Positions 32,980-42,414 of a stretch of DNA of 64,000 nt are shown here, in pieces; the first letter of the stretch is position 1; each line of letters begins with the position of its first letter. This DNA is from Pararhodobacter aggregans. Lineage in GTDB: Bacteria > Pseudomonadota > Alphaproteobacteria > Rhodobacterales > Rhodobacteraceae. Under the pieces are notes generated by a model that saw nothing but the letters and a program-made list of their open reading frames with translations, did not search any database and had not been told where the DNA came from. The stretch is from positions 248,001 to 312,000 of the forward strand of contig NZ_QDDR01000004.1 of assembly GCF_003075525.1 (NCBI RefSeq), in the 5' to 3' direction. Both the position numbers and the translations under genes were made by a program.

Positions 32980-35432
32980 TCCGCCCCTTGCGCCTGTTGA
33001 CCGGGCTCGCCCTCGCCTCAACCCTTGCCCATCCAGCCCTGGCCGAGCGAGTCTCGGTCCTGGTTTTCGATGCCTCGGGCTCGATGTGGAACCGGGTCGA
33101 GGGCGATCTGAGCCGGATCGAGGTCGCCCGCGACGTGATGGGCGAATATTTCGCCAGCCGCGATGGCGCCGTGCCGCTGTCTGTCATCGCCTATGGCCAC
33201 AACCGGCGGGGCGATTGCCGCGACATCGAGGTCGTGGCGCCGATGGGTCAGGGCTCGCCCGATGCGCTGGAGCGGCGGTTGCGCGGGCTGATGCCGCGCG
33301 GCATGACGCCCCTGACCGACAGCCTGGCGCTGGCCCGCGCTCAGATCCCGCCCACGGCCGAAGCGGCCGACATCATCCTCGTCACCGACGGGCTCGAGAC
33401 TTGCGAGGGCGATCCCTGCGCGCTGGCCGCGAGCCTCGCCGCCGAGGGGATCGAGATCCGCGCCCATGTGGTGGGGTTCGGTCTCAGCCGGGCCGAGCTG
33501 GAGGGGCTGTCGTGCATCACCGAACAGACCGGCGGAATGATGTTCGACACCAATTCCGGCGCCGAACTGGCCGCGGCCCTGCAACAAGTCAGCGCCGCCG
33601 AGCCAGCGCCACCCGCCCCGCCGCCCACGCCGGAACCCGAACCCGCCGCGGCCTTCGATCTGGGCGACCGGGCCGAGGCCGGGTTCGCCTACCGCATCCG
33701 CTGGACCGGCGAGGCCACGTTTGTCGATTACATCGGCTTCGTCCCGCAGGGCGGCACCGACATGACGGCCGCGATCAGCTACCAGACGATCGGCGGGACC
33801 GGCGCCGCACCCAACAACCCCGTGACCCGCACCGCGCCGACCGAGCCGGGGATGTATGACCTCGTGCTGGTGACCGCCCGCGCCGGGATCATCGCCCGCC
33901 AGGCGGTCGAGGTCGTGGCGCCGCATCTGGGCTTCGAGGCCATCGGCTCGGTCGAGCCGGGCGCGCGGGTGGTCTTCACCTTCCGCGGCCCCGAACGGGT
34001 CGAGGAACGCATCGTCATCGCCCGCCCCGGGGATCCGCCCAACGCCCAGATCGGCGACTGGGGCTATGCACTGCACAAGAACGGCACCATCCGCCTGACG
34101 GTGCCCGATGAGCCCGGCGAATATGAGGTCCGCTATCTGAACCGGGGCCGGAGCGAGGTGCTGTTCGCCCGCCGCTTCGGTGTGGGCATTCCCTTCGCGG
34201 ATGAGGACCAGACCCGCGCTTCCGACCTCGCCGCCGCGGCCTTTGCCGCGACCCAGGGCGACGCCAATCAGGACGCCATAGCCGCCCTGCCCGCCACCTT
34301 CCGCCTGCCCCCGGGCACCCCGGCCGGCGCGGTCAGCTGGGAGGGCATCCCGCTCGACCCCGACATGGCGCCCGAAGCCTGGGCGCCCCACGAGACCGGC
34401 GCCGCCGTCTCGGGCCTCTTCGAACCGGGCCGCTGGCGCATCACTGCCCGCGCGCCGGGCGAGGTGGTCTATTCGGCCGAGGTGACGATCTTTCCGGGCC
34501 AGACCGATGACGTGACCCTGACGCTTGTGGACGAGGCGTCGGACGGCGCGCTGGTCGGGGGCTGGATCCTCTGGGCGATCCCCCCGCGCGAGATCGACGA
34601 CCAGCCGATGCGCATGGCGTCCTTCACCCTGCGGCTGAGCGACGAGGGGCAGGATTACATTGGCCGGATCGCGCCCGGGCCGGGGATGGGACCGGCGGCG
34701 ACGCCGGTCGAGCTGACCTCGGTCGTGGTGGAATTCGGCGATCTCTTCATCGACTTCCCGCAGCCCGGGATCGCGGCCGAGCCGCTGCGCCTTGCCCTCT
34801 CGCCGCAGGGTCCGGGCTTTGTCGGCACGCTCTTTGCCGGGGGCGAACAACTGGCCGTCGCCGCCTGGCCCGAGGATGTGCCGCAGGATCTGGCGCTTTG
34901 GCGCGAGGCAGCTTTCGGGCCGGCGCAGGACGCAGACCCGGCGCAGCGGTTCTCGACCGCGGCGCGCTGCGACGAGCCGCGCTGCGCGCTGGTCGTCGAC
35001 GGGCTGGCGCTGACGCTGGAACAGGGCTGGTCGATGACCGCGCCCGCCTGGGTCGGCGCCACCGCCGGGGCGCATCCGCTCGACGCGCCGCGGGTCGATT
35101 TCTTCGGGCCGGAGGGCGCGAGTTTGCACCTCAACCCGCATCAATGGCTGGCGAGCAACGGGCCCTGCTTCTCAACCGAGGCAGGCGCGCTCTGCCTCTT
35201 CCTCGACGCCCCGGCCGTGGCCACCGCCGCCGCCCTGCCGCTGTCCATGTCCCTGCGGCTGGTCGAGCGCGCCAGCACACCGGGGGCCACGGTGAAGGAC
35301 CCCGGCCGCCCCGCCGCCCCCGGAGCCGCCGCCCCCGCCGCCAGGCGCCGCCTCGTCCCCGTCGAGCTGCCGGAGGGGCTGAGCCCCGCTGAGGTTCTCG
35401 ACCGTCTCCTGCCCGGCCTGACCACGGAGTAA
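32976..35432 (+). CDS. Periplasmic von Willebrand factor A domain protein
   Basis: An 818-residue exported protein. It has a signal peptide (MIRPLRLLTGLALASTLAHPALA) and a VWA domain at about 25-205 with an intact MIDAS motif (FDASGSMWNR, MTPLTDSLALA, and VTDGLETCEGDP). A Pro/Ala/Glu linker follows at about 210-225. Then come several Ig-like or beta-rich repeats (DLGDRAEAGFAYRIRW, GFEAIGSVEPGARVVFTFRGP) and a Pro/Ala-rich stretch near the C terminus. Only four to six Cys are present. VWA proteins of this layout are found in envelope-assembly settings; no chaperone ATPase (MoxR) is adjacent. It starts within the previous gene's stop (ATGA) and is followed four bases later by the third gene. 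Confidence 0.8.
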   Translation: MIRPLRLLTGLALASTLAHPALAERVSVLVFDASGSMWNRVEGDLSRIEVARDVMGEYFASRDGAVPLSVIAYGHNRRGDCRDIEVVAPMGQGSPDALERRLRGLMPRGMTPLTDSLALARAQIPPTAEAADIILVTDGLETCEGDPCALAASLAAEGIEIRAHVVGFGLSRAELEGLSCITEQTGGMMFDTNSGAELAAALQQVSAAEPAPPAPPPTPEPEPAAAFDLGDRAEAGFAYRIRWTGEATFVDYIGFVPQGGTDMTAAISYQTIGGTGAAPNNPVTRTAPTEPGMYDLVLVTARAGIIARQAVEVVAPHLGFEAIGSVEPGARVVFTFRGPERVEERIVIARPGDPPNAQIGDWGYALHKNGTIRLTVPDEPGEYEVRYLNRGRSEVLFARRFGVGIPFADEDQTRASDLAAAAFAATQGDANQDAIAALPATFRLPPGTPAGAVSWEGIPLDPDMAPEAWAPHETGAAVSGLFEPGRWRITARAPGEVVYSAEVTIFPGQTDDVTLTLVDEASDGALVGGWILWAIPPREIDDQPMRMASFTLRLSDEGQDYIGRIAPGPGMGPAATPVELTSVVVEFGDLFIDFPQPGIAAEPLRLALSPQGPGFVGTLFAGGEQLAVAAWPEDVPQDLALWREAAFGPAQDADPAQRFSTAARCDEPRCALVVDGLALTLEQGWSMTAPAWVGATAGAHPLDAPRVDFFGPEGASLHLNPHQWLASNGPCFSTEAGALCLFLDAPAVATAAALPLSMSLRLVERASTPGATVKDPGRPAAPGAAAPAARRRLVPVELPEGLSPAEVLDRLLPGLTTE

Positions 35433-35436
35433 CCCC

Positions 35437-36183
35437 ATGACCAAACCCATCTTTCCAAGCTTCGCCATGGCGCTGGCCCTTCTGCCCCTCCCCACCCTAG
35501 CGCAGGATCTGCCGCGGCAGGGCAACGGCGTCCAGCGCACGGATGCCGGCGGCCTGATCATCGCCACCTGCCGACAGGGCGAGGGCTGCCATTGCTATCA
35601 ATCCTCGCATTCGCTGGCCACGCTCGAGACCCAGACCGACCTCAGCCCGCCCGAGGGGCTGGACGCGCCGATCCTGGTCAGCCTCGACGGCGCGCTCTTC
35701 TGGAGCGAGGACAGCGGCCATGCCGTAGACCTGACCTATGGCGGCGACGGCCTTTGCGATCCCCAGGTCTTTCCCGAGGCCGATACGGGGCTGCCCCGCA
35801 ACGGCGACTGGGCGATGACCATCACCGGGCACAGCCTGTCGGGCTGCCCCGATCAGGTCGCGGCAGCCATCGGCGGCGATATCGGCATCGGACGGACCGA
35901 GCGCCGCGCCATCACCTGGCCCCGGCCCTTCTCGATGGCACCGCTCACCGCCGACAATCCCGCTGCCGGCCCCTGGGTCAACCAGGGCGGTGGCGTCTGG
36001 AGCACCGAGGTGCTGAATTCCAGCGGCGCCATGGGCGCCAACGCCCGGGTGACGATGACGGCGCGCATCCTGAGCCCGGTCGAGATCGCGGTGACGAGTG
36101 TCTTCTCGACCGACGCCCTAGCGATCATCACCGGCCAAACCTGCCGCTCGACGACCGAAGCAAGGCTTCGTCGGCACGGCTGA
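35437..36183 (+). CDS. Secreted protein of unknown function
   Basis: A 248-residue protein with a signal peptide (MTKPIFPSFAMALALLPLPTLAQ) and about six Cys in the mature part, including CHCYQSSHS, consistent with periplasmic disulfides. No known domain was recognised; WxWxx-type or catalytic motifs are not evident. It is the third gene of the DUF3137-VWA operon. The final residues TTEARLRRHG differ in character from the hydrophobic strand before them, so the frame may be shifted near the end, but this cannot be verified here. Confidence 0.65.
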   Translation: MTKPIFPSFAMALALLPLPTLAQDLPRQGNGVQRTDAGGLIIATCRQGEGCHCYQSSHSLATLETQTDLSPPEGLDAPILVSLDGALFWSEDSGHAVDLTYGGDGLCDPQVFPEADTGLPRNGDWAMTITGHSLSGCPDQVAAAIGGDIGIGRTERRAITWPRPFSMAPLTADNPAAGPWVNQGGGVWSTEVLNSSGAMGANARVTMTARILSPVEIAVTSVFSTDALAIITGQTCRSTTEARLRRHG

Positions 36184-36810
36184 AGGCGCGATCAGATGGC
36201 CTCGCGGGGATCGCTGGCACGGCCTCACAGGGCGCCCGGAGAGTGAATCCAGGGGCAGGGGATGTCGATTCGAAGTCTGGACAGGTTCGTGCGTCATGAC
36301 CAAACAAGTGCCGCGGCGGCGAGGGCGATGGCCGGGGGACACAGCGTTGTGCCTCTGACTTAGCGCCTTGCGACCCGCCGCCAGCCCTTCGGCTTACCGG
36401 TTGTGACTGTGATCCAGTTGCGGCGTCCGCGGCAGCGCCCTTCGCAGCAGACACCCCTTTCCTCACAACTTGCAGCCGGGCATGCAGGCGCGTTTGCCCC
36501 GTCTCCCGCGGCGAAGGACCCAGTCCGCGTCATTGTCCCGACCTGCGATCAACCGATCGGAGGCGGCGGGCTGCTCAGCCTCGTCCGCTTCCTTGTCCGC
36601 CGAACGGGCTGCCCTTGAAACAGGGAAGTTCCATGCCGGCAAGACAGCCGGAAGGCAGGTTGACCCGTCTCGGCCCTCTCGGCGGCAAGCTGCCCAACAC
36701 GGGGTCTCGCAACGGGTGCTTCTGGTTGCGCTGCCGGGAGAGATCAGGCAGAAGACGACCTAAGTTCTGAGGCGATCTTGGCGCCCGGATTCTCACATGT
36801 GGGCATCTCC
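36184..36810. other. 627-bp gap without recognisable gene
   Basis: Between the secreted-protein gene and the sugar transferase. Short open frames occur on both strands but none has a ribosome site, sensible composition or recognisable product. A weak dyad GCGATC...GATCGC at 36188-36214 follows the upstream gene and might contribute to termination. The promoter of the polysaccharide genes should lie near the right end, where base composition becomes more A+T-rich. Confidence 0.4.
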
Positions 36811-37416
36811 ATGAACAATTTCATTATTCGACTGCGTGATCTTTTCTTTGTCAGTATCGCCATCCTTTTGCTCTCGCCCCTGCTGATCGGCACGGCACTG
36901 TTGGTGTGGATCAAGATCGGCCGCCCGATCTTTTTCCGGCAAGCGCGGCCCGGCCTGCATGGCAAGCCCTTCCAGATGCTGAAGTTTCGCACCATGCGCG
37001 ACGCCATTGGGCCCGATGGCCAGCCGCTGCCCGACAGCGAGCGCCTGCTGCCCTTCGGCAAGTTCCTGCGTGCCACCTCGCTCGACGAGCTGCCGGAGCT
37101 GTTCAACATCCTCAAGGGCGACATGAGCTTCGTCGGCCCCCGGCCCCTGCTGATGGAGTACCTGCCGCTCTACACGCCCCGTCAGGCGCGGCGGCACGAG
37201 ATGCGGCCGGGGATCACCGGCTGGGCCCAGATCAACGGCCGCAACGCCATCACCTGGGATCAGAAGTTCGAATACGACGTCTGGTATGTCGAAAATCAGT
37301 CCTTTTGGCTCGACACCAAGATCTGCTGGCTGACCATGATGAAGGTCTTCCGGCGGTCCGACATCAATGCCCAGGGTGAGGCGACGATGCCGAAATTCCA
37401 GGGCCCCGGCTCATGA
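36811..37416 (+). CDS. Undecaprenyl-phosphate sugar phosphotransferase (PglC-like)
   Basis: A 201-residue small phosphoglycosyltransferase. One N-terminal membrane helix (RDLFFVSIAILLLSPLLIGTALLVWI) is followed by the catalytic domain: PIFFRQARPGLHGKPFQMLKFRTM, TSLDELPELFNILKGDMSFVGPRPLL (with the Asp-Glu catalytic pair), and RPGITGWAQINGRNAI. The small size without an N-terminal CoA-type domain fits PglC, which transfers a phospho-amino-sugar, often di-N-acetylbacillosamine, to the lipid carrier. The next two genes (PglD- and PglE-like) support that sugar. ATG 36811 is preferred over an upstream TTG at 36778. Confidence 0.85.
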   Translation: MNNFIIRLRDLFFVSIAILLLSPLLIGTALLVWIKIGRPIFFRQARPGLHGKPFQMLKFRTMRDAIGPDGQPLPDSERLLPFGKFLRATSLDELPELFNILKGDMSFVGPRPLLMEYLPLYTPRQARRHEMRPGITGWAQINGRNAITWDQKFEYDVWYVENQSFWLDTKICWLTMMKVFRRSDINAQGEATMPKFQGPGS

Positions 37417-38039
37417 CCCACCTGATCGGCGTCTATGGGGCGTCGGGCTGCGGACGGGGGATCATGCCGCTGGTTCGGGCGGAACACCCGGGCGCGACGC
37501 TGGTGTTCATCGACGATGGCCAGGCGCCGGGTTCGGTGAACGGCCATGCCATCACCGATTGGGCCGGTTTCCTGCAGCGCCCGGCACGGCAACGCTCGGT
37601 GTGCCTGGCCATCGCTTCGGGCCGGGTGCGCGAGACGCTGGCAGGCAAATGCGACGCCGCGGGGGTACCGCTGATCGGCGCCCGCGCGGCCTCGGTCGTC
37701 GAGATGGACGAGGTGCAGATCGGCGAGGGGGCGTGTCTGTCACCCTTCGTCACGCTGACCTCGAACATCCGCATCGGGCGGGCGTTCCACGCCAACCTCT
37801 ATTCCTACATCGAACATGATTGCACGGTGGGCGATTTCGTCACCCTGGCGCCGGGCGCCAAGGTGAACGGGAATGTCACACTGGGTGATCATAGCTATAT
37901 CGGATCGAACGCTGTCATTCGGCAGGGGCTGACCATCGGCCACGCCGCTGTGGTCGGCATGGGTGCGGTCGTCACCCGTGACGTGCCGCCGGGCGTGACC
38001 GTGGTCGGCAATCCGGCCCGCATCTTGAACAAAGGCTGA
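37413..38039 (+). CDS. NeuD/PglD-family sugar O/N-acyltransferase
   Basis: A 208-residue protein with an N-terminal Rossmann-like part (LIGVYGASGCGRGIMPLV) and a C-terminal left-handed beta-helix of hexapeptide repeats (IEHDCTVGDFVTLAPGAKVNGNVTLGDHSYIGSNAVIRQG, about residues 120-200). The general base His is probably in YIEHDC. PglD acetylates UDP-4-amino-sugar to give UDP-di-N-acetylbacillosamine. It overlaps pglC-like gene by four bases and is followed six bases later by the aminotransferase that would supply its substrate. Confidence 0.85.
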   Translation: MTHLIGVYGASGCGRGIMPLVRAEHPGATLVFIDDGQAPGSVNGHAITDWAGFLQRPARQRSVCLAIASGRVRETLAGKCDAAGVPLIGARAASVVEMDEVQIGEGACLSPFVTLTSNIRIGRAFHANLYSYIEHDCTVGDFVTLAPGAKVNGNVTLGDHSYIGSNAVIRQGLTIGHAAVVGMGAVVTRDVPPGVTVVGNPARILNKG

Positions 38040-38045
38040 TTTTCC

Positions 38046-39176
<1,131 letters not shown>

Positions 39177-39189
39177 CCGACATCGGCGC

Positions 39190-39214
39190 GGGGGCTCGTG
39201 CGCAGCGAGCCCCC
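39190..39214. terminator. Bidirectional hairpin between convergent genes
   Basis: GGGGGCTCG at 39190-39198 pairs perfectly with CGAGCCCCC at 39206-39214 around a 7-base loop. It lies in the 48-bp gap between the converging aminotransferase and glycosyltransferase genes. There is no T tract on either side, so it may act with Rho or as a transcript end protector. Confidence 0.55.
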
Positions 39215-39224
39215 TGCGATCCGC

Positions 39225-40445
39225 CTAGCGCCGGGCGGCGCCGGCAACCCAGTTGACCCAGTCACTTGCAAGGCGGGACCGCGCGAAGCGGCTTGTCGCC
39301 AGCGCCTGTGCGCGGGCGCCCTTGTCCCGGAGCGCCGCGCGGTCGTCGGCGGCAGCGATCAGCGCGTCGGCAAAGGCCTGAGGCTGATCGGGTGGTACGG
39401 CAAAGCCGCAATCCGTCTCATCGATCAACTCGGCCAGCCAGCCGGGATAATTGTTCAACACAGGCAGCCCGGCGGCGATGTAGTCGAAGAACTTGTTGGG
39501 CGAGGTGCCGAAATAGAATGCCGGCACATTGCGCAAAACCTGCAAACCGACGTCCGCACCGGCCATCAGCCCCGTCAGTTGCGTTTTCGGCACGGGATCA
39601 AGGAACAGCACGTTGTCGAGCCCCTCGTCCCGGGCCCGCGCCTGAAGCTGCGCCTTCTCCCGACCTTGCCCGACCAAGGCAATGCGGATGTCATCGCGCC
39701 CCCGCGCCCTGAGCACCGCTGCCGCGTCGAGCACAGCGTTCAGACCGTTCGCCGAACCATGCGTGCCGGTGAAGATGGCCAGCAACTGGTCATCGGCCAC
39801 CCCCTCTGGACGCCACGACTCCGTCGACTGCGCGAAAAGATCCATGTCGCAGCCGTTCGGCACCATGGCGATGCGATCGCGCGCGACACCGCGTTTGGCG
39901 ATGCCGTCCACGATCCCCGGCGACAACCCGACCAGCCGGTCGGCCGAGCGATACGACATCCATTCCAGCGCTGACAACAGCCCCAGCACCACCGGATTGG
40001 TGATGACCCCCATCGCCTTGGGAAGCTCGGGCCAGAGGTCGCGCACCTCGAAGACGAAGGGCTTGCGCCTTAGCCAGCGCGCGAAAATGCCCGGTATCCC
40101 GGCCGTGAGCGGCGTGGTTGTCGCGAAGACGACATCGGCGGGCTCACGCAGGGCGACGCCGATCGACCCCAGGGCAAATTTCGCAAAGACCCCGACGCGC
40201 TGCGCAAAACCCATGTGGTTGGCGTAGTCCAGCGCGAACTCGATCACCTCGATGCCGTCCACCACGCCCCGCCGTCGCCCACGCACGAAGTCGCCGGTCA
40301 GCCCGGTCTTCCCCTGCGCATAGCTGCCGCAGACCATTGTCACGCTGTGCCCATCCCGAAGCAGCGCCTGCGCCATTTCGTAGGATCGTGTCCCGGCCGA
40401 ACCCTGCGGGGTGGAAAAGTGCTGATGGAAGTAAAGGACGTGCAT
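39225..40445 (-). CDS. Glycosyltransferase family 4
   Basis: A 406-residue GT-B retaining glycosyltransferase of the WcaI/Glyco_trans_4-4 type. N-terminal MHVLYFHQHFSTPQGSAGTRSYEMAQAL is characteristic. FVFEVRDLWPELPKAMGV near residue 125 and the C-terminal GTSPNKFFDYIAAGLPVLNNYPG box, with the nucleotide-sugar-binding Glu-x7-Glu region degenerate, are visible. ATG 40445 is chosen with AAGGAA upstream; the frame is open further. Similar proteins add N-acetyl sugars, for example in PglA-like roles. It is the last gene of the minus-strand part of the locus. Confidence 0.88.
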   Translation of the reverse strand: MHVLYFHQHFSTPQGSAGTRSYEMAQALLRDGHSVTMVCGSYAQGKTGLTGDFVRGRRRGVVDGIEVIEFALDYANHMGFAQRVGVFAKFALGSIGVALREPADVVFATTTPLTAGIPGIFARWLRRKPFVFEVRDLWPELPKAMGVITNPVVLGLLSALEWMSYRSADRLVGLSPGIVDGIAKRGVARDRIAMVPNGCDMDLFAQSTESWRPEGVADDQLLAIFTGTHGSANGLNAVLDAAAVLRARGRDDIRIALVGQGREKAQLQARARDEGLDNVLFLDPVPKTQLTGLMAGADVGLQVLRNVPAFYFGTSPNKFFDYIAAGLPVLNNYPGWLAELIDETDCGFAVPPDQPQAFADALIAAADDRAALRDKGARAQALATSRFARSRLASDWVNWVAGAARR

Positions 40446-40503
40446 TGAGTATAGTTTCCTTCTTGGTGCCAGCTCGCGACTCGTCAAGCCGGTCCGCCCG
40501 ATC

Positions 40504-41256
40504 CTAGTAATGACTTACGGCATATAGGGAGCCAAATACAATTGGTGATACAATCGCGATGCTTGAGAACTGAGAGGTCAAAATCACTAGCGTGATCTCG
40601 TCTAGGCTTTCTCTATTATCCAAGAAACGGGAGATTTTTGGATCAATCAAGAATGCAAGGACAAGTGTTCCCAAGCCATTAAAGAATCCAAGACCTTGCA
40701 ATATGACCGGCGCCGCATCAACAAAGAATATCGCCAGGATATTGATCAAGAATATTGATGCGCCAAAGATAAAATATACCCAAGTCGCCATCAAGAGAAG
40801 CGGAAGGTGCTGACGCAAGGACGCAACGAGCCCGGGGACGTTTTCGCCGCGGTCGCTCAGCCGCTCGCGATCATCGACAAGAAGCGCATCTGGCCGAATG
40901 AACGATCTCAAAACGCCGGAACCGCCTCCAAAGCTCTTGGAAACCATGAAGAAGTATCTGGCAAGCGAGTGCCTGAAGAAAATCGCAGCGGATACGGAAA
41001 GCGCAGCAAATACGATGGCAACGAAAATGGCGAAGAAAAGTGCATCCAAGTCTCTACGCATAACAAAGTAGCCCAGTGCGGGCGGGAAAGAAAATATACT
41101 CAGTCTCTTGAGTGTATTCATGATCTTCTCGATTGCCGCGCCAAAAGCATTCATTGATGCCTTTGATGCAGCCATCCTTGATATCACTGCAAAAGCATCG
41201 AACAGCGCATAGCCTGAAAAGAATAGCGCAACCCAGCCAATTATAAACGCATTCAT
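40504..41256 (-). CDS. Multi-pass membrane protein, possibly Amj-like (DUF2837)
   Basis: A 250-residue integral membrane protein with about six hydrophobic segments (AFIIGWVALFFSGYALFDAFAVIS, FAIFVAIVFAALSVSAAIFF, LLMATWVYFIFGASIFLINILAIFFVDA and others). The C-terminal pattern LGTLVLAFLIDPKISRFLDN is reminiscent of the Amj lipid II flippase family, but this is a weak impression. In its setting between a polymerase and a glycosyltransferase a role in lipid-linked sugar translocation would make sense, since no Wzx is visible. The gene is clearly A+T-richer than the surrounding DNA, suggesting transfer. Confidence 0.5.
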   Translation of the reverse strand: MNAFIIGWVALFFSGYALFDAFAVISRMAASKASMNAFGAAIEKIMNTLKRLSIFSFPPALGYFVMRRDLDALFFAIFVAIVFAALSVSAAIFFRHSLARYFFMVSKSFGGGSGVLRSFIRPDALLVDDRERLSDRGENVPGLVASLRQHLPLLLMATWVYFIFGASIFLINILAIFFVDAAPVILQGLGFFNGLGTLVLAFLIDPKISRFLDNRESLDEITLVILTSQFSSIAIVSPIVFGSLYAVSHY

Positions 41257-41280
41257 ATTTCAACCCTATTGCTGGCGCAT

Positions 41281-42414
41281 CTATAGTGAGAGCTTGTTTC
41301 TAGTGGAGAGCGCGAGAGGAAGGAAATATAGGAATCGCCAGTAGGACATGTCGCCCGTAAACTGAAGTGCGGTAAGGAAAAGAATGATCAACGCGCGCGA
41401 AAACGCATCAGCCCTTATAAAGACCCAGGTGAGGATCAATAGAAAAAATGTCGCTCCAACCAATCCATATTCAGCCAAGGCCTCTCCGAAAAAGTTATGC
41501 GGATAGACAAATTCATAGGACTTAATATCCATGTCGTCCGAGAAGTGTATCCAATTGGAAATCCCGACTCCTAGGATTGGATTCTGCCAGAAAACTGAAA
41601 TTGAGTCCCTTAGCATCTGCTGCCTTATCCCGATAGACCCTGCATCCGAGTCATTCAGATCTGAGGAGAGCAGTCTTTGAAAGACTGAGAACCGCTCGGG
41701 CAACAAATTCAACTCACTCAATGTGAGAAATGCCAGAACCGTACAGCCCACCACCACGGATAATGCGCCCAGCCTGCGGCTTGCAATAAGAAAGAAGAGA
41801 CCAGAGGCACCCATTGCGATAAGCGGTCCTTTGGATCCGGTCCAAATAACCGCCAGAAAAAAAAGGAAGAAAGTGACGATAGGCACCATCCCACCGCCTC
41901 TAACGTACCTACGCAAACAGAGTAGGCACATGGTCGCCATGATCCAGCCAAAAATGATTGGCCCATTCAAGAAAAATCTGACCTGTCGGTCCCAGAAGCC
42001 AAAGAGCAGCTTGTATGCAATTGTTAGAGAGAGGATCACCAAACCACATACCACGAACGAGGTATAGAAGCTCTCATCGTGGCGATCAACCGCGCGACGG
42101 AAGATCAGGTACACGAATAATCCTCCCACCAAGAAGCCGTCAATTTTGACCAGGGCGATCGCTGGATCGATAGGCAGCAGTGCCTGCACTGATAGAAATG
42201 CCGCCAAGGCAAAGAACAATAGTGAAACTGAGCGGCTTTCCCGAGGATCCTGAGCGATAAAAAAAATCGATCCGATCATCAGGATTGCCGATAACGCAAG
42301 CCGCTCGATTGACAATGCTTCTCCCAGCCCTACTCCACCTACCGACAGAGATAGATATGCAAGAAACGCAGCGGGTAACGCTTTAAGTGTGTGTGAGATC
42401 GATCGCATCCTCAT
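41281..42414 (-). CDS. O-antigen/EPS polymerase-like membrane protein (Wzy/WaaL type)
   Basis: A 377-residue protein with 10-12 hydrophobic segments. The large periplasmic loop contains NPILGVGISNWIHFSDDMDIKSYEFVYPHNFFGEALAEYGLVG, the Wzy_C pattern with the conserved PHN(x)-E-G. ATG 42414 overlaps the wecC stop by four bases (ATGA), so it is translated with wecC; a slightly upstream in-frame ATG (42429) is less likely. It should polymerise or ligate the oligosaccharide repeat. Like its downstream neighbour it is markedly A+T-richer than the flanks. Confidence 0.82.
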   Translation of the reverse strand: MRMRSISHTLKALPAAFLAYLSLSVGGVGLGEALSIERLALSAILMIGSIFFIAQDPRESRSVSLLFFALAAFLSVQALLPIDPAIALVKIDGFLVGGLFVYLIFRRAVDRHDESFYTSFVVCGLVILSLTIAYKLLFGFWDRQVRFFLNGPIIFGWIMATMCLLCLRRYVRGGGMVPIVTFFLFFLAVIWTGSKGPLIAMGASGLFFLIASRRLGALSVVVGCTVLAFLTLSELNLLPERFSVFQRLLSSDLNDSDAGSIGIRQQMLRDSISVFWQNPILGVGISNWIHFSDDMDIKSYEFVYPHNFFGEALAEYGLVGATFFLLILTWVFIRADAFSRALIILFLTALQFTGDMSYWRFLYFLPLALSTRNKLSL

